64,000 nt of DNA, taken from Endozoicomonas sp. ISHI1. GTDB lineage: Bacteria > Pseudomonadota > Gammaproteobacteria > Pseudomonadales > Endozoicomonadaceae. The stretch spans positions 55,614 through 119,613 of the forward strand of contig NZ_JAGRPU010000018.1 in NCBI RefSeq assembly GCF_024606225.1, written 5' to 3'. Within the stretch, counting starts at the first letter, position 1, and each line of letters starts with the position of its first letter. This document shows, piece after piece, positions 1-8,457 of this stretch. The notes beneath the pieces were generated by a model, which did not search any database, was not told the DNA's origin, and worked only from the letters and a program-made list of their open reading frames with translations. The translations under genes were made by a program, and so were the position numbers.

Positions 1-41
1 TCACGCAGTTCCTTAACCAGTGCTGCAGTAATTGCTGCCAT
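1..41 (-). CDS. tsf: Elongation factor Ts, N-terminal start only (cut by window edge)
   Basis: Thirteen codons read MAAITAALVKELR on the minus strand, the usual start of EF-Ts, the nucleotide exchange factor for EF-Tu. A purine-rich ribosome site (gagagg) lies just upstream. It follows rpsB on the same strand, the standard rpsB-tsf operon order. The rest of the gene is outside the window. Confidence 0.85.
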   Translation of the reverse strand, partial: MAAITAALVKELR

Positions 42-196
42 GGTGGGTTCCTCTCGCAAATATTCAATAAGGGGTTCAGGGCAGCCTTGAGCTTATTTAT
101 TTAGCGCTTCAAGCTTATGACATATGAACAAGCTTGTGCATACTGAAGCTCTTGCCAACGACCACCCCAAAGTGACAAACGCTCTTTTTAATCTGA

Positions 197-219
197 AAAA
201 GGGGGCTACGCCCCCTTTT
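197..219 (-). terminator. Hairpin between rpsB and tsf
   Basis: A 10-base stem (aaaagggggc/gcccccttt) with a three-base loop is followed on the minus strand by a T run. It sits between rpsB and tsf, so it is probably a partial terminator that lowers tsf read-through rather than the end of the operon, because tsf has no room for an independent long leader. Confidence 0.65.
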
Positions 220-235
220 CGCAACGATCCGGAAA

Positions 236-1027
236 TCACGCTTCCTTAGCGTCTTCCTGACCGTCATCAGCCTTGGCTTCAGCTGCTTCTTCAGTTTCAG
301 CTTCTGCTTCAACTTCTACAAACTCGCTTTCAGTGCCTGTGTTGGCTGCCGCACGACCTTCGAGGACAATATCTGCAGCAGCTTTGATGTAAAGCTGAAT
401 AGCGCGAATCGCATCATCGTTACCTGGGATAACGTAGTCAACACCTTCAGGGCTGGAGTTGGTGTCAACGATACCAATGACAGGGATACCCAATTTATTG
501 GCTTCCTGAATAGCGATGCGCTCGTGCTCAACATCGATAACAAACAGCGCGTCTGGCAGACCACCCATTTCCTTGATACCACCCAGAGACCGATCCAGCT
601 TTTCCAGATCGCGACGGCGCATCAGGGCTTCTTTCTTGGTCAGTTTTTCGAAAGTACCGTCTTCAGCCTGGGCTTCCAGATCACGCAGACGACGGACCGA
701 CTGACGAATGGTCTTATAGTTGGTCAGCATACCACCCAACCAGCGATGCGCCACAAAAGGCATACCGCAACGAGCAGCTTCTTCACGGATGATTTTACCG
801 GCAGCGCGCTTGGTACCAACAAAAAGAATCTTGTTCTTACCTTCGGCAAGCTTGCGAATGAAGCTCATCGCTTCATTGAAGGCAGGCATGGTGTGCTCAA
901 GGTTAATGATATGAATCTTGTTGCGAGCACCAAAGATGAATTTGTTCATCTTTGGGTTCCAGAAACGAGTCTGGTGACCAAAATGCACACCCGCCTTGAG
1001 CATGTCACGCATGGTGACTTGAGCCAT
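236..1027 (-). CDS. rpsB: 30S ribosomal protein S2
   Basis: 263 residues. The N-terminus ([20 protein letters not shown], residues 6-25) and the [12 protein letters not shown] and [11 protein letters not shown] stretches are classic S2. The protein is longer than the E. coli form (about 241 aa) because of an acidic C-terminal tail rich in E and A. Start chosen at the ATG preceded by an aggag ribosome site. First gene of the rpsB-tsf operon. S2 binds the back of the small subunit and also represses its own leader in gammaproteobacteria. Confidence 0.98.
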   Translation of the reverse strand: MAQVTMRDMLKAGVHFGHQTRFWNPKMNKFIFGARNKIHIINLEHTMPAFNEAMSFIRKLAEGKNKILFVGTKRAAGKIIREEAARCGMPFVAHRWLGGMLTNYKTIRQSVRRLRDLEAQAEDGTFEKLTKKEALMRRRDLEKLDRSLGGIKEMGGLPDALFVIDVEHERIAIQEANKLGIPVIGIVDTNSSPEGVDYVIPGNDDAIRAIQLYIKAAADIVLEGRAAANTGTESEFVEVEAEAETEEAAEAKADDGQEDAKEA

Positions 1028-1150
1028 GAGAAATCTCCTGTTACAGGGTTAGGCCTCCACACACCCCATGAGTTCGACCCAATGATCAGCTTTCGCTGAT
1101 AGCCAGGGCACCCTGAATCATGTGTCGGTGTATGTGAGTTCTGGTTACAA

Positions 1151-1192
1151 AATAAATAAAAACCTCGCAGTCAGGCAACCCTGAACACGAGG
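1151..1192 (-). promoter_or_regulatory. Hairpin plus T-rich run in rpsB leader (candidate attenuator)
   Basis: On the minus strand an interrupted stem (cctcg/cgagg plus tcagg/cctga) is followed by tttttatttatttt, a terminator shape. It lies 120-170 bases upstream of the rpsB start, and the gene further upstream (map) runs the other way, so it would act on rpsB transcription itself. A TATAAA box sits immediately before it on the minus strand (about 1198-1203). Whether it attenuates or is part of the S2 autoregulatory leader cannot be told from sequence. Confidence 0.45.
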
Positions 1193-1465
1193 ACGCAGTT
1201 TTATACCACAATCGAATGTTGATTCATAGCCAGAAGACTTCTTAGAAGGAAGATTCATCAACTCCATGGAAACCGGTTCTACTTTACGATAGCCAACTCT
1301 CCCTTCTTTTCTGTTAGAATTCCAGCAAGTGAATCCGTAAAGCCCCGGGAAAGCTGCTTAAGTAAACCGCCATGAGCGAAAAACGACCCTATTATTCTGT
1401 CGTCATAAGGTCACTCGCTGCAAAGCACTCTCGGTATTTCCCGCGCCCTACAAAGAACATTTGAA

Positions 1466-2266
1466 ATGAAAGTTACGATCAAAACCTCTGAAGATATTGA
1501 AAAAATGCGCGTCGCCGGCAAGCTTGCTGCTGATGTACTGGAGATGATCACTCCCCATGTGAAACCCGGCATTACTACTGGTGAACTTGATCGTATCTGT
1601 CACGACTACATCGTTAATGAACAGCAGGCTATCCCGGCACCCTTGAACTATGGTGCAGCTCCCGGCCGCCCCGGCTTTCCAAAATCGATTTGCACCTCCC
1701 TTAACCACGTTGTCTGTCACGGCATCCCCAACGACAAGAAAACCCTGAAAAATGGCGACATGCTCAACATCGACATCACTGTCATCAAAGACGGTTATCA
1801 CGGTGACACCAGCAAGATGTTTCTGGTAGGCAGTTCGCAACCTTTTGCTGAAAAACTGGTCAAAGTCACTCAGGAATGTCTTTACAAGGGCATTGAAATC
1901 GTTAGGCCCGGTGTCAAGTTAAGTGATATTGGTCGGGTGATCGCCCGGCATGCTCACGCCAATCACTATTCAGTAGTTGAAGAGTATTGCGGCCACGGTA
2001 TCGGCAGAGTCTTCCACGAAGACCCTCAAGTCCTTCATTATGACGGCTATGGCGATCATAACGACTGCGTTCTGCAGGAAGGCATGACATTCACCATTGA
2101 ACCTATGATCAATGCTGGTAAGAAGTTTACCAAACTCCTGGGAGATGGATGGACTGCGGTCACCAAGGACCGTCGCCCTTCTGCCCAGTGGGAGCACACC
2201 ATTCTTGTTACCGCTGACGGCGTCGAAATACTGACTCTCAGAAGTGAAGAGACGCTTCCCTTTTGA
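1466..2266 (+). CDS. map: Methionine aminopeptidase, type I
   Basis: 266 residues. Removes the initiator Met from nascent proteins in the cytoplasm. The five metal ligands of the pita-bread fold are visible: D103 (NIDITV), D114 (YHGD), H177 (GHGIG), E212 (TIEPM) and E243 (WEHT). H85 of HGIPND is the usual substrate-side histidine. Divergent from rpsB, with a 438-base shared upstream region, as is common in gammaproteobacteria. Followed 90 bases later by glnD on the same strand. Confidence 0.97.
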   Translation: MKVTIKTSEDIEKMRVAGKLAADVLEMITPHVKPGITTGELDRICHDYIVNEQQAIPAPLNYGAAPGRPGFPKSICTSLNHVVCHGIPNDKKTLKNGDMLNIDITVIKDGYHGDTSKMFLVGSSQPFAEKLVKVTQECLYKGIEIVRPGVKLSDIGRVIARHAHANHYSVVEEYCGHGIGRVFHEDPQVLHYDGYGDHNDCVLQEGMTFTIEPMINAGKKFTKLLGDGWTAVTKDRRPSAQWEHTILVTADGVEILTLRSEETLPF

Positions 2267-2356
2267 TCCCTGAATGGCTCGCTCATCTTATCAATAAAAT
2301 CTCACCTATAAAGAGTGCGGGCCGGTTTTATTAGCGACGGAGTGCCAGGACCTATT

Positions 2357-5092
2357 ATGAATCACGCAAGCCCACAGATTCCCGACCAGTTTAAAGCCCA
2401 ACTGTTTGATAAAGACGCATTTGTTGCCGCTCTGAGCAACCAACCCTCCATCCCTCTTTACAAAAACACTATTCAGTCTGGCAGGGAAACGCTGAACCAA
2501 TGGTTCAGTAAAGAAGTCAATATTGATCAGCTGGTTTACAGCCACACCTGGCTCATAGACCAGATTCTTATCACAGCGTGGGAACAGTCTGCCTGGGACG
2601 ATTCTGAACACATCAGCCTGCTCGCTGTTGGGGGTTATGGCCGCGGCGAGCTTCACCCCGGTTCCGATATCGACATTCTGATTCTTCTGGAGAGTGACGA
2701 GTACCAGATCCATCAGTCTGAAATCGAAGCTTTTCTAACGACTTTGTGGGACATCGGCTTAAAAGTAGGTTCCAGCGTCCGATCCTTAAGAGAATGCACT
2801 GAACAGGCCAGAAGTGATCTGACGATCATCACCAACCTCATGGAAGCTCGCCCCCTGTCCGATCCTGAAAACCTGAATAAACAACTTCAGGAGAAGATCG
2901 ACATCCACCACATGTGGCCCAGTAATCAGTACCTTCAGGCCAAATTTGACGAACAGAAAGCCCGGCATAAAAAGTACGCTGACACTGCCTACAGTCTGGA
3001 ACCTAACATAAAAGGCTCACCCGGCGGCATCCGTGATCTACACATGCTGGGCTGGACGGCAAGACGTCATTTTGGTACTCAGGACCCCATCAAGCTTATG
3101 GCCCTGAATTTTCTGACGGAAGCTGAATACGAACAACTGATCCGCTGCCGGGCGTTCCTTTGGAAAATACGCTGGGCGTTGCATACACTCACAGGCCGGG
3201 GCGAAGACAGACTTCTGTTTGACCATCAGCGATCACTGGCTGAACAGTTTGGTTACCAGGACCACCCGGGCTCACTGGCGGTTGAACAATTCATGCAAAG
3301 CTACTTCCGCACGGTTCTAATCGTTGGCCAGTTCAAAGACCTGATCCTCCAACATTTTGATGACAAGATCCTGAATGCAGACAAACCGCAGACGATAACC
3401 CCGATCAATGAGCGATTCCAGATACATAATCAGTATATTGAAGTCACCCATGACCGGGTATTCGCTGATCACCCGCCAGCTATTCTGGAAATGTTTGTCC
3501 TGATGACCCGAGACCCGGATATTCTTGGCCCAAGGGCTGAAACCATCCGGTTACTGCGCGATATTCGTCACACTGTTGACAGCCAGTTTAGAAAAGATCC
3601 CAGATGTGCAAAATTATTCCTTCAGCTTTTGCAGGCACCCTACGGATTGACTATCAGCTTGAGAAGAATGGCCCGTTTTGGGATCCTTGGCCGCTACCTG
3701 CCAGAGTTTGGCCGCATAATCGGACAGATGCAATTCGACCTGTTCCACACCTACACAGTCGACGCTCATACGCTATTACTGATAAAGCATCTGCGCAGCT
3801 TTCGTTACGAAGAAAACAAGCAACGATACCCTATTGCTTCTCGAATCATCCATGACATAAAAAAACCCGAACTGCTCTATGTTGCCGGACTTTATCACGA
3901 CATTGGCAAGGGTCGTGGAGGTGACCACTCCCAGCTGGGCGCAGTTGACGCCGAAGTATTCTGCCGAAGACACGGCCTGCGTCGTGTAGACACCAAACTC
4001 ATTGTCTGGCTGGTACGCGAGCACCTCACCCTGTCGACCACAGCCCAGAAAAAAGACCTGTCAGACCCTGAAGTCATTCAGGATTTCGCCCGTAAAGTGG
4101 GTAATTTGAACAGTCTGAATCATCTCTATCTGCTCACTGTTGCCGACATTAATGCCACCAACCCTGAGTTATGGAATGGCTGGCGCTCTTCTCTATTGCA
4201 ACAACTGTATAGTCAGACCCGGCAGGTTCTGGAGTACGGCATAGAGAATATGCCTGACAGTGATGAAAGACTGCAGGACATTCAGCAGGAGACTCTCGAA
4301 CTTCTGGCTGACAACAATCTGGACACCCAATCGATCCAGTCACTCTGGGAGACTCTGGATGATGACTATTTTTCCCGTCATGACCCCCATGAAATTGCCT
4401 GGCATACCCGGGGAATTCTCGCTCACGAGGGAACACCCCCCCTGGTTCTGACCCGTGAAACCGACACTGACAGGGAACACAGTGGTTCACAAATTTTTGT
4501 TTATGCGCCTGACCGCCCCAATCTGTTTGCTGCGACGGTAGCCGGACTCGACTATCTGCACATCAGTATTCAGGACGCAAGAATCATCACTTCCAGCGAT
4601 CAGTTCAGCCTGGACACTTACACGGTATTAGAAGAAGATGGTTCTGCTATCGGCAATAATGAATCACGCATTATGCAGATTCAGAGTTACCTGCAACAAA
4701 TCCTCAGTGCCCCCCGGCAAATGCCAGATGCAGCACAGAAGCGCACCCCCAGACAACTGAGACACTTTGCCAAAGAGCCCCAGATTACCATCAGTAACTT
4801 GCCTGGGATTAAAAAGACACTGCTTGAGATCAAGGCAACCGACAGACCCGGGCTTTTGGCCAGAGTCGTAAGAACTTTCGTGGATCTGGAACTGCAAGTG
4901 CACAATGCCAAGGTAGCCACCTTTGGGGAAAAACTCGAAGACAGCTTCTTTATCACAGATAAAAACCATCAGCCTATCAGCGATCCCGATGTTGCCGAGC
5001 ATATCTGCCAGACTCTAAAGCAGGTACTGCAACAGGCCTCCGAACAAGATGTCATCCACTTTCAGAAAGCTTTAGCTTCCAGTCAGCATTAA
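2357..5092 (+). CDS. glnD: Bifunctional PII uridylyltransferase/uridylyl-removing enzyme
   Basis: 911 residues from the ATG at 2357, chosen over an in-frame GTG at 2315 because aggac precedes the ATG at good spacing. The enzyme senses glutamine and adds or removes UMP on PII. Nucleotidyltransferase motif GGYGRGELHPGSDIDILIL near residue 90, HD hydrolase motif LYHDIGKGRGGDHS near 511, and two C-terminal ACT domains (near 719 and 827, the second at TDRPGLLARVV). Domain order and length match the family. It is the last core gene before the integron. Confidence 0.97.
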   Translation: MNHASPQIPDQFKAQLFDKDAFVAALSNQPSIPLYKNTIQSGRETLNQWFSKEVNIDQLVYSHTWLIDQILITAWEQSAWDDSEHISLLAVGGYGRGELHPGSDIDILILLESDEYQIHQSEIEAFLTTLWDIGLKVGSSVRSLRECTEQARSDLTIITNLMEARPLSDPENLNKQLQEKIDIHHMWPSNQYLQAKFDEQKARHKKYADTAYSLEPNIKGSPGGIRDLHMLGWTARRHFGTQDPIKLMALNFLTEAEYEQLIRCRAFLWKIRWALHTLTGRGEDRLLFDHQRSLAEQFGYQDHPGSLAVEQFMQSYFRTVLIVGQFKDLILQHFDDKILNADKPQTITPINERFQIHNQYIEVTHDRVFADHPPAILEMFVLMTRDPDILGPRAETIRLLRDIRHTVDSQFRKDPRCAKLFLQLLQAPYGLTISLRRMARFGILGRYLPEFGRIIGQMQFDLFHTYTVDAHTLLLIKHLRSFRYEENKQRYPIASRIIHDIKKPELLYVAGLYHDIGKGRGGDHSQLGAVDAEVFCRRHGLRRVDTKLIVWLVREHLTLSTTAQKKDLSDPEVIQDFARKVGNLNSLNHLYLLTVADINATNPELWNGWRSSLLQQLYSQTRQVLEYGIENMPDSDERLQDIQQETLELLADNNLDTQSIQSLWETLDDDYFSRHDPHEIAWHTRGILAHEGTPPLVLTRETDTDREHSGSQIFVYAPDRPNLFAATVAGLDYLHISIQDARIITSSDQFSLDTYTVLEEDGSAIGNNESRIMQIQSYLQQILSAPRQMPDAAQKRTPRQLRHFAKEPQITISNLPGIKKTLLEIKATDRPGLLARVVRTFVDLELQVHNAKVATFGEKLEDSFFITDKNHQPISDPDVAEHICQTLKQVLQQASEQDVIHFQKALASSQH

Positions 5093-5247
5093 GTAGTGTT
5101 GCAAGCTGTTTATGACTCAATTGTGCGCGGTGTGCCTGCGCCTGTCAGGAGCCTGAGCACGACAGCATCAACAGCTTGTGCACGCTTTTTTCATGACCTG
5201 ATCAGTAATGACTTATCAGACTCTACTCGTTAAGAGAGCACCGGCAA

Positions 5248-5483
5248 TTTTGTGCAGGCAGCGGGTAGTGTCTCTCGGATCGTTGATGATTTTGGCAAGA
5301 GCTTTCGATAACTGAAGTTTCCTATCAGGTTGTCGGAACAAAAGCACCCCGGCGTTGGAGGTGATGCCGCCACCAGTAAAATCAGCCTGAACCAGTCGTG
5401 ATTTACAGCGTGGAAAATGAGCGATATTGGAGGTACAAACAAAAAACCATCTCGCCCTTCTTTTTTATCGTGCAATATGCGGG
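5248..5483 (-). pseudogene. Truncated IS1380-type element (copy 1), 5' end of transposase
   Basis: This stretch is close to identical (minus strand) to the first 240-odd bases of the element at 10926-12264, including the same outer end (gcatattgcacg). It lacks about 50 bases carrying the start codon region and everything after the codons for PRDTARCLHK. So it is a dead remnant. It abuts the last attC of the array on the glnD side and marks the distal border of the integron. Confidence 0.8.
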
Positions 5484-5566
5484 CTAAAGCCAATTTCAGC
5501 CGCTGCGCCGCAGGCGCAGTTGGGTATAGGGCGAAGCCAGGAACGAACTGGAATTTTTTGTTATGC
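5482..5566 (-). other. attC site N (last of array)
   Basis: Minus-strand reading starts with R'' GCATAAC (5566-5560), overlapping the higA stop codon, and runs through an imperfect hairpin with a tgcgccgcaggcgca tip to a degenerate R' (tttagcc). The canonical G of the R' core is not kept. It defines the 3' end of the higBA cassette. Confidence 0.8.
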
Positions 5567-5986
5567 TCCGCTGAAGAATACAGACGGCGATATTTTGAAG
5601 CGTTGTGAAAGAGCCTGAATATGATCCCTGGTTAAATTTCTTGAACCATTCAAAATCATTGAAACCAAACTTTTACTTCCCAGTTCACTTTTTAAATCAT
5701 CAGCTTTTAGCTGATATTGATCCATTAGTGTTCTTAGAACAGCTACACCATCATCCAGAGCTTCAACCCTTTTATTGAAATCCGAGAAACCCTCAGACTC
5801 ATCTTCCCATTTTTCAATGGAGATAGAGAGTACTTCAATTAGAGGAAGATATTTATCGTAATCTTCGATTAGTTCTTCCATCAGTTCCAGAGCTTGCTCA
5901 TACTCTTCCTCACTATGAATGCGACTTACAAAGCCTGCTTCAGAGAAAAAGTCTACAGCCTTTTGCTTTAGATTTGTGTATCTCAT
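5561..5986 (-). CDS. higA: HigA-type antitoxin (XRE-like HTH)
   Basis: 141 residues. Partner of the upstream toxin: antitoxins of this type bind and neutralise HigB and repress the operon. The C-terminal third carries the HTH (LKSELGSKSLVSMILNGSRN, about residues 97-116). The start ATGA overlaps the toxin stop by four bases, so translation is coupled. The stop TAA lies inside the attC R'' core, the tight packing typical of cassettes. Toxin-first gene order supports the Hig assignment. Confidence 0.85.
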   Translation of the reverse strand: MRYTNLKQKAVDFFSEAGFVSRIHSEEEYEQALELMEELIEDYDKYLPLIEVLSISIEKWEDESEGFSDFNKRVEALDDGVAVLRTLMDQYQLKADDLKSELGSKSLVSMILNGSRNLTRDHIQALSQRFKISPSVFFSGA

Positions 5987-6297
5987 GTACCAGCCTCCTT
6001 TGCGTACTTTTTACATAGTTTGTCGTATTCAGCGTGTGAGACGATGTGTTTGACATACATTCTGCAATCCCTGAACTCAATGAAAGCTATGAGTCGAAGG
6101 TTGTTGCCACCAATATCTACTACCCACCATTTATCTTTGTACTTGAAATTATCCAAACTGGGGAATAGTGATCTCAACTCATTCGGGCTACGAAAATCAC
6201 CATTTCTCAATGACTTATAGACTGCTTCTATCGCAGTAGCATCGTTTGGATACTTATTTGTAGCATCGTTAAACGGCTTTCTTGAGATAACGTGCAT
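5983..6297 (-). CDS. higB: HigB-type mRNA interferase toxin
   Basis: 104 residues from the ATG at 6297, which has agagg six bases upstream; a longer form from an ATG at 6315 is possible. Sequence MHVISRKPF at the start and SLDNFKYKDKWWVVDIGG, LRLIAFIEF and MYVKHIVSHAEYDKL match the HigB family of ribosome-dependent RNases (PF09907 type). First gene of a two-gene cassette with its own promoter region, as usual for integron toxin-antitoxin pairs. Confidence 0.88.
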   Translation of the reverse strand: MHVISRKPFNDATNKYPNDATAIEAVYKSLRNGDFRSPNELRSLFPSLDNFKYKDKWWVVDIGGNNLRLIAFIEFRDCRMYVKHIVSHAEYDKLCKKYAKEAGT

Positions 6298-6317
6298 AAA
6301 AGCCTCTACATTCACTT

Positions 6318-6364
6318 ATTGTGAACTCTAGCACGCACAATAGAACTTTACAAATTGTGAACTC
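6318..6364 (-). promoter_or_regulatory. higBA promoter/operator region with repeated ATTGTGAACTC
   Basis: Two exact copies of attgtgaactc (6318-6328 and 6354-6364) lie 36 bases apart just upstream of higB. A TATTGT box on the minus strand sits between them. Paired repeats next to a toxin-antitoxin operon are likely HigA operators; this is inference from position. Confidence 0.55.
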
Positions 6365-6385
6365 AATGATTTGTATAGGAGCATA

Positions 6386-7002
6386 ATCGGGATAGGGCAG
6401 AGTCTCACAACTCTGCTCCTCCCACAACACCGGCCATACGGATCACGTAGCACGGCGTTTCAAATCACTTTCATTTCATCTTTCTGCCAATGAAGGCAGA
6501 CCAAGATTTCTAAAGTATCTATTCGGCAATGCTTGGGTTAAGGCTGGACTGCCACTTAAACGCCAAACTCCGTGTGCTGACTTTGCTGTATTCCATGCAA
6601 GGTACTGACTCACGCCTAATCGTCTAAGCACTCTGTAGCCTTTCCCTCCCCATTGCTTCAAAAGATAACATCGCAATCGGCGTCGAATCCATTTGTCCAG
6701 ATCTCGCAGAGGACTCAGCACTTCAGATATATCGAAGTACGCTTTCCAACCAAGCAGGGATTTTCTTAATTCTGTGATTATCTGGTTTATTGAATGACCT
6801 CTCGTTCGACGGCTCAGCTGTTTGACGGTCTGTTTCAGTTTAATCAGTGCTTTCGCGCTGACTTTAACCTTCATTTCTCGTCGGCTGAACGTAATGTCCA
6901 GAAAGCTTCGCTCACGCCCTTGCCCTTTCGCTAACCTTCGGCTCTGCGAATACCTGGTAAGAGGACTTTCACCTCTCTAGTTAAGTGCCATGCTCGGCAC
7001 AC
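6386..7002 (-). mobile_element. Internally deleted group IIC intron 1 inserted in attC M
   Basis: Minus strand starts GTGTGCCGAGC (group II GUGYG start) and ends CCCGAT after a domain V/VI-like hairpin series at 6386-6440. Only 617 bases remain: the 5' RNA (6920-7002) is joined to the last third of the maturase gene. Removing the intron fuses GGCGT to TATGC, which rebuilds a perfect GCGTTATGC attC core, so the insertion point is exact. Same 5' end as the remnant at 13873-13953. Confidence 0.85.
6476..6874 (-). pseudogene. Group II intron maturase, C-terminal fragment
   Basis: Encodes the group II maturase-specific domain: LLGWKAYFDISEVLSPLRDLDKWIRRRLR is the GIIM signature region, followed by WGGKGYRVLRRLGV. 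The frame stays open upstream (SFLDITFSRRE) into the intron 5' RNA, so the reverse transcriptase fingers and palm are deleted. It cannot mobilise the intron by itself. The intact-looking homologue is at 14689-15918 on the other strand. Confidence 0.85.
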
Positions 7003-7081
7003 ACGCCTGCCTCAACCGCGCGCCGAATGCGCGTCGGGTGGAGCCCGTCAGGGCTGTACAAATTCCACGCATTTGTTATGC
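7003..7081 (-). other. attC site M (interrupted by intron 1)
   Basis: R'' GCATAAC at 7081-7075, hairpin arms around gcgcgccgaatgcgcg, and the R' core split by intron 1, with its distal half TATGC at 6385-6381. It closes the cassette holding the broken antitoxin. Confidence 0.85.
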
Positions 7082-7092
7082 CTTTGTTCGGA

Positions 7093-7302
7093 TTATCTCA
7101 GTTCTTGAAAAACCTGAGGGCATTGTTCAGCAATTCTTAGCAGGGCTTTTGCGGAACCTTGAGGGTTTCGACGCCCTTGTTCCCATCTTGTATGGTTCTT
7201 ATGCTGACACCCATAAAACCAGCAAAAGCAGATTGAGAAAGCTTTAGCTTTTTTCTGATTTCTTTGGCTGGTGATGGGTCTGAAGCTTGCTGCTGACACC
7301 AC
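7093..7302 (-). pseudogene. Frameshifted HigA-like antitoxin fragment
   Basis: One frame gives EIRKKLKLSQSAFAGFMGVS then IRTIQD; after a one-base loss near 7190 the next frame gives WEQGRRNPQGSAKALLRI and ends FQELR. Joined, these form the HTH domain of a HigA/MqsA-type antitoxin that targets a promoter. The N-terminus is missing, and no toxin gene is next to it. Upstream it runs into a decayed attC, so the gene was probably damaged by loss of the cassette boundary. Confidence 0.75.
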
Positions 7303-7960
7303 GCACTTGCCAGGCTCTTGCTCCAGTGTATGCTATGTTTTCATGCCCGCACTTTTTATATAACTTGAAGAAAGTAACATAAAGTTTTGATCGATCCTTT
7401 GCTAGTGGAATCTTTTTCATTATTCGTTTGTATTTGCCAAGAATTATTTCTTTCATTTCTTTGTGGAAAATCATAGGTGCTCCAGATGTCATATTGAATT
7501 CTTCGAATACTAGTATTCTAGAGAACATCAAATAATCACAAGCATTTGGGGATGCGCTGAACGACCTATCGGTTATCAGGAACTCACTATCAGAAAATAA
7601 ATCTTTTATTTTTATAGTTGAGCTTTGATAATCTGATTCAATGATTTCAAACAAGGAAGACTTTGACGACAGGAGTGACTTTAGGATTATTTTTTCAATA
7701 TTCGTTTTTTCATATGTAGGGTTTTCTAAACATCTAATAACAACATTTTTTCCATTTTGATCAAAATGGTCGTTGATAGCATAATCAGTATATTGATCCA
7801 TTTCTACATAAGATTCTATAATAAGCTTATTTTTCTTTATCAAACCAAATGGACGAGCTGCAATCCTCATTTCTGATCCGGATAGCGCTTTAAAAAGCTT
7901 GCTGTTAAGATCTTTACTTATGGCACGAATTTGATCGTACTCAGGGTATGTGCTTTGCAT
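7244..7960 (-). CDS. Cassette-encoded hypothetical protein
   Basis: 238 residues, not recognised. No signal peptide or membrane segment; charged, Lys-rich and soluble-looking (for example MKEIILGKYKRIMKKI). The last 25 or so codons read through the decayed attC L, so the native C-terminus was probably near KKCGHENIAY. It starts 56 bases from the attC K core, as cassette genes do. AT-rich compared with the core genes. Confidence 0.6.
   Translation of the reverse strand: MQSTYPEYDQIRAISKDLNSKLFKALSGSEMRIAARPFGLIKKNKLIIESYVEMDQYTDYAINDHFDQNGKNVVIRCLENPTYEKTNIEKIILKSLLSSKSSLFEIIESDYQSSTIKIKDLFSDSEFLITDRSFSASPNACDYLMFSRILVFEEFNMTSGAPMIFHKEMKEIILGKYKRIMKKIPLAKDRSKLYVTFFKLYKKCGHENIAYTGARAWQVRGVSSKLQTHHQPKKSEKS
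7265..7317 (-). other. Degenerate attC site L
   Basis: The stretch gcttgctgctgacaccacgc matches the arm of attC E (gcttgctgccgacaccacgc at 16663-16682) with one difference, but the R'' core has decayed to gcctggc in place of a TAAC core. Neither recombination core is intact, so the two flanking cassettes are now fused. Confidence 0.6.
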
Positions 7961-8010
7961 TTTAAAAATCTTCTAGAGCTAAGGATGATGAAATATTGCA
8001 TGAGCTTTGA

Positions 8011-8310
8011 TTAGAGCCTAACCGCAAAGCTGACGGGCAGCATAGCTGCCCCCATCAAGCGAGTTGTTAGGTGGCATGTTAATTGCGCGAGGTGATTCAC
8101 GATCTGAATCAAAAACTCTTCGTCTTTGTCGAAACGACGATCAATCGCTTTATTGAATGCTTTTTGTTCTGCAATAAACGCATCAACCTCTTTGAACTTC
8201 TCACGTTGTTCATTGAGAATCAGGGAGTCAACTCCGTGAGTAGCTTCAAGAATTTTGTTGTTTTCGTGGAATGCATAGTCGAGAGCGTTTACCTTGGCTT
8301 CTGGTGACAT
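8011..8310 (-). CDS. Cassette-encoded small hypothetical protein, reads through attC K
   Basis: 99 residues, mostly helical and charged (EKFKEVDAFIAEQKAFNKAI, then DRRFDKDEEFLIQIV). Family not recognised. It starts 66 bases after the attC J core. Its frame has no stop before attC K, so the last 20-odd residues (TTRLMGAAMLPVSFAVRL end) are encoded by the recombination site itself. Either the reading frame has lost its native stop or this tail is tolerated. Confidence 0.55.
   Translation of the reverse strand: MSPEAKVNALDYAFHENNKILEATHGVDSLILNEQREKFKEVDAFIAEQKAFNKAIDRRFDKDEEFLIQIVNHLAQLTCHLTTRLMGAAMLPVSFAVRL
8016..8072 (-). other. attC site K
   Basis: Minus strand: R'' ACCTAAC (8072-8066), inner box around CTCGCTTGATGGGG, tip GGGCAGCTATGCTGCCC, and R' GTTAGGC (8022-8016), a full match to GTTRRRY. 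About 57 bases, same subtype as attC G. Confidence 0.85.
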
Positions 8311-8375
8311 AGATACTACCTGTTTTTATTGAGTGAGCCATAAGCGTAGCAAACATTGAAAGATGACACAGAGAC

Positions 8376-8454
8376 ACCTAACGCTAAGCTGTGGGGCCGG
8401 AGCATGCAGTGCGGAGATCCGCCCCGAAGGGGTGATTCCCGATTTAGGTTGTGG
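8376..8454 (-). other. attC site J
   Basis: R' GTTAGGT at 8382-8376 on the minus strand; R'' region CCACAAC at 8454-8448 lies just after the stop of the preceding cassette gene. The hairpin holds ccccgaaggggtg at its tip. The R'' core is less conserved than in the other sites. Confidence 0.65.
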
Positions 8455-8457
8455 TGC

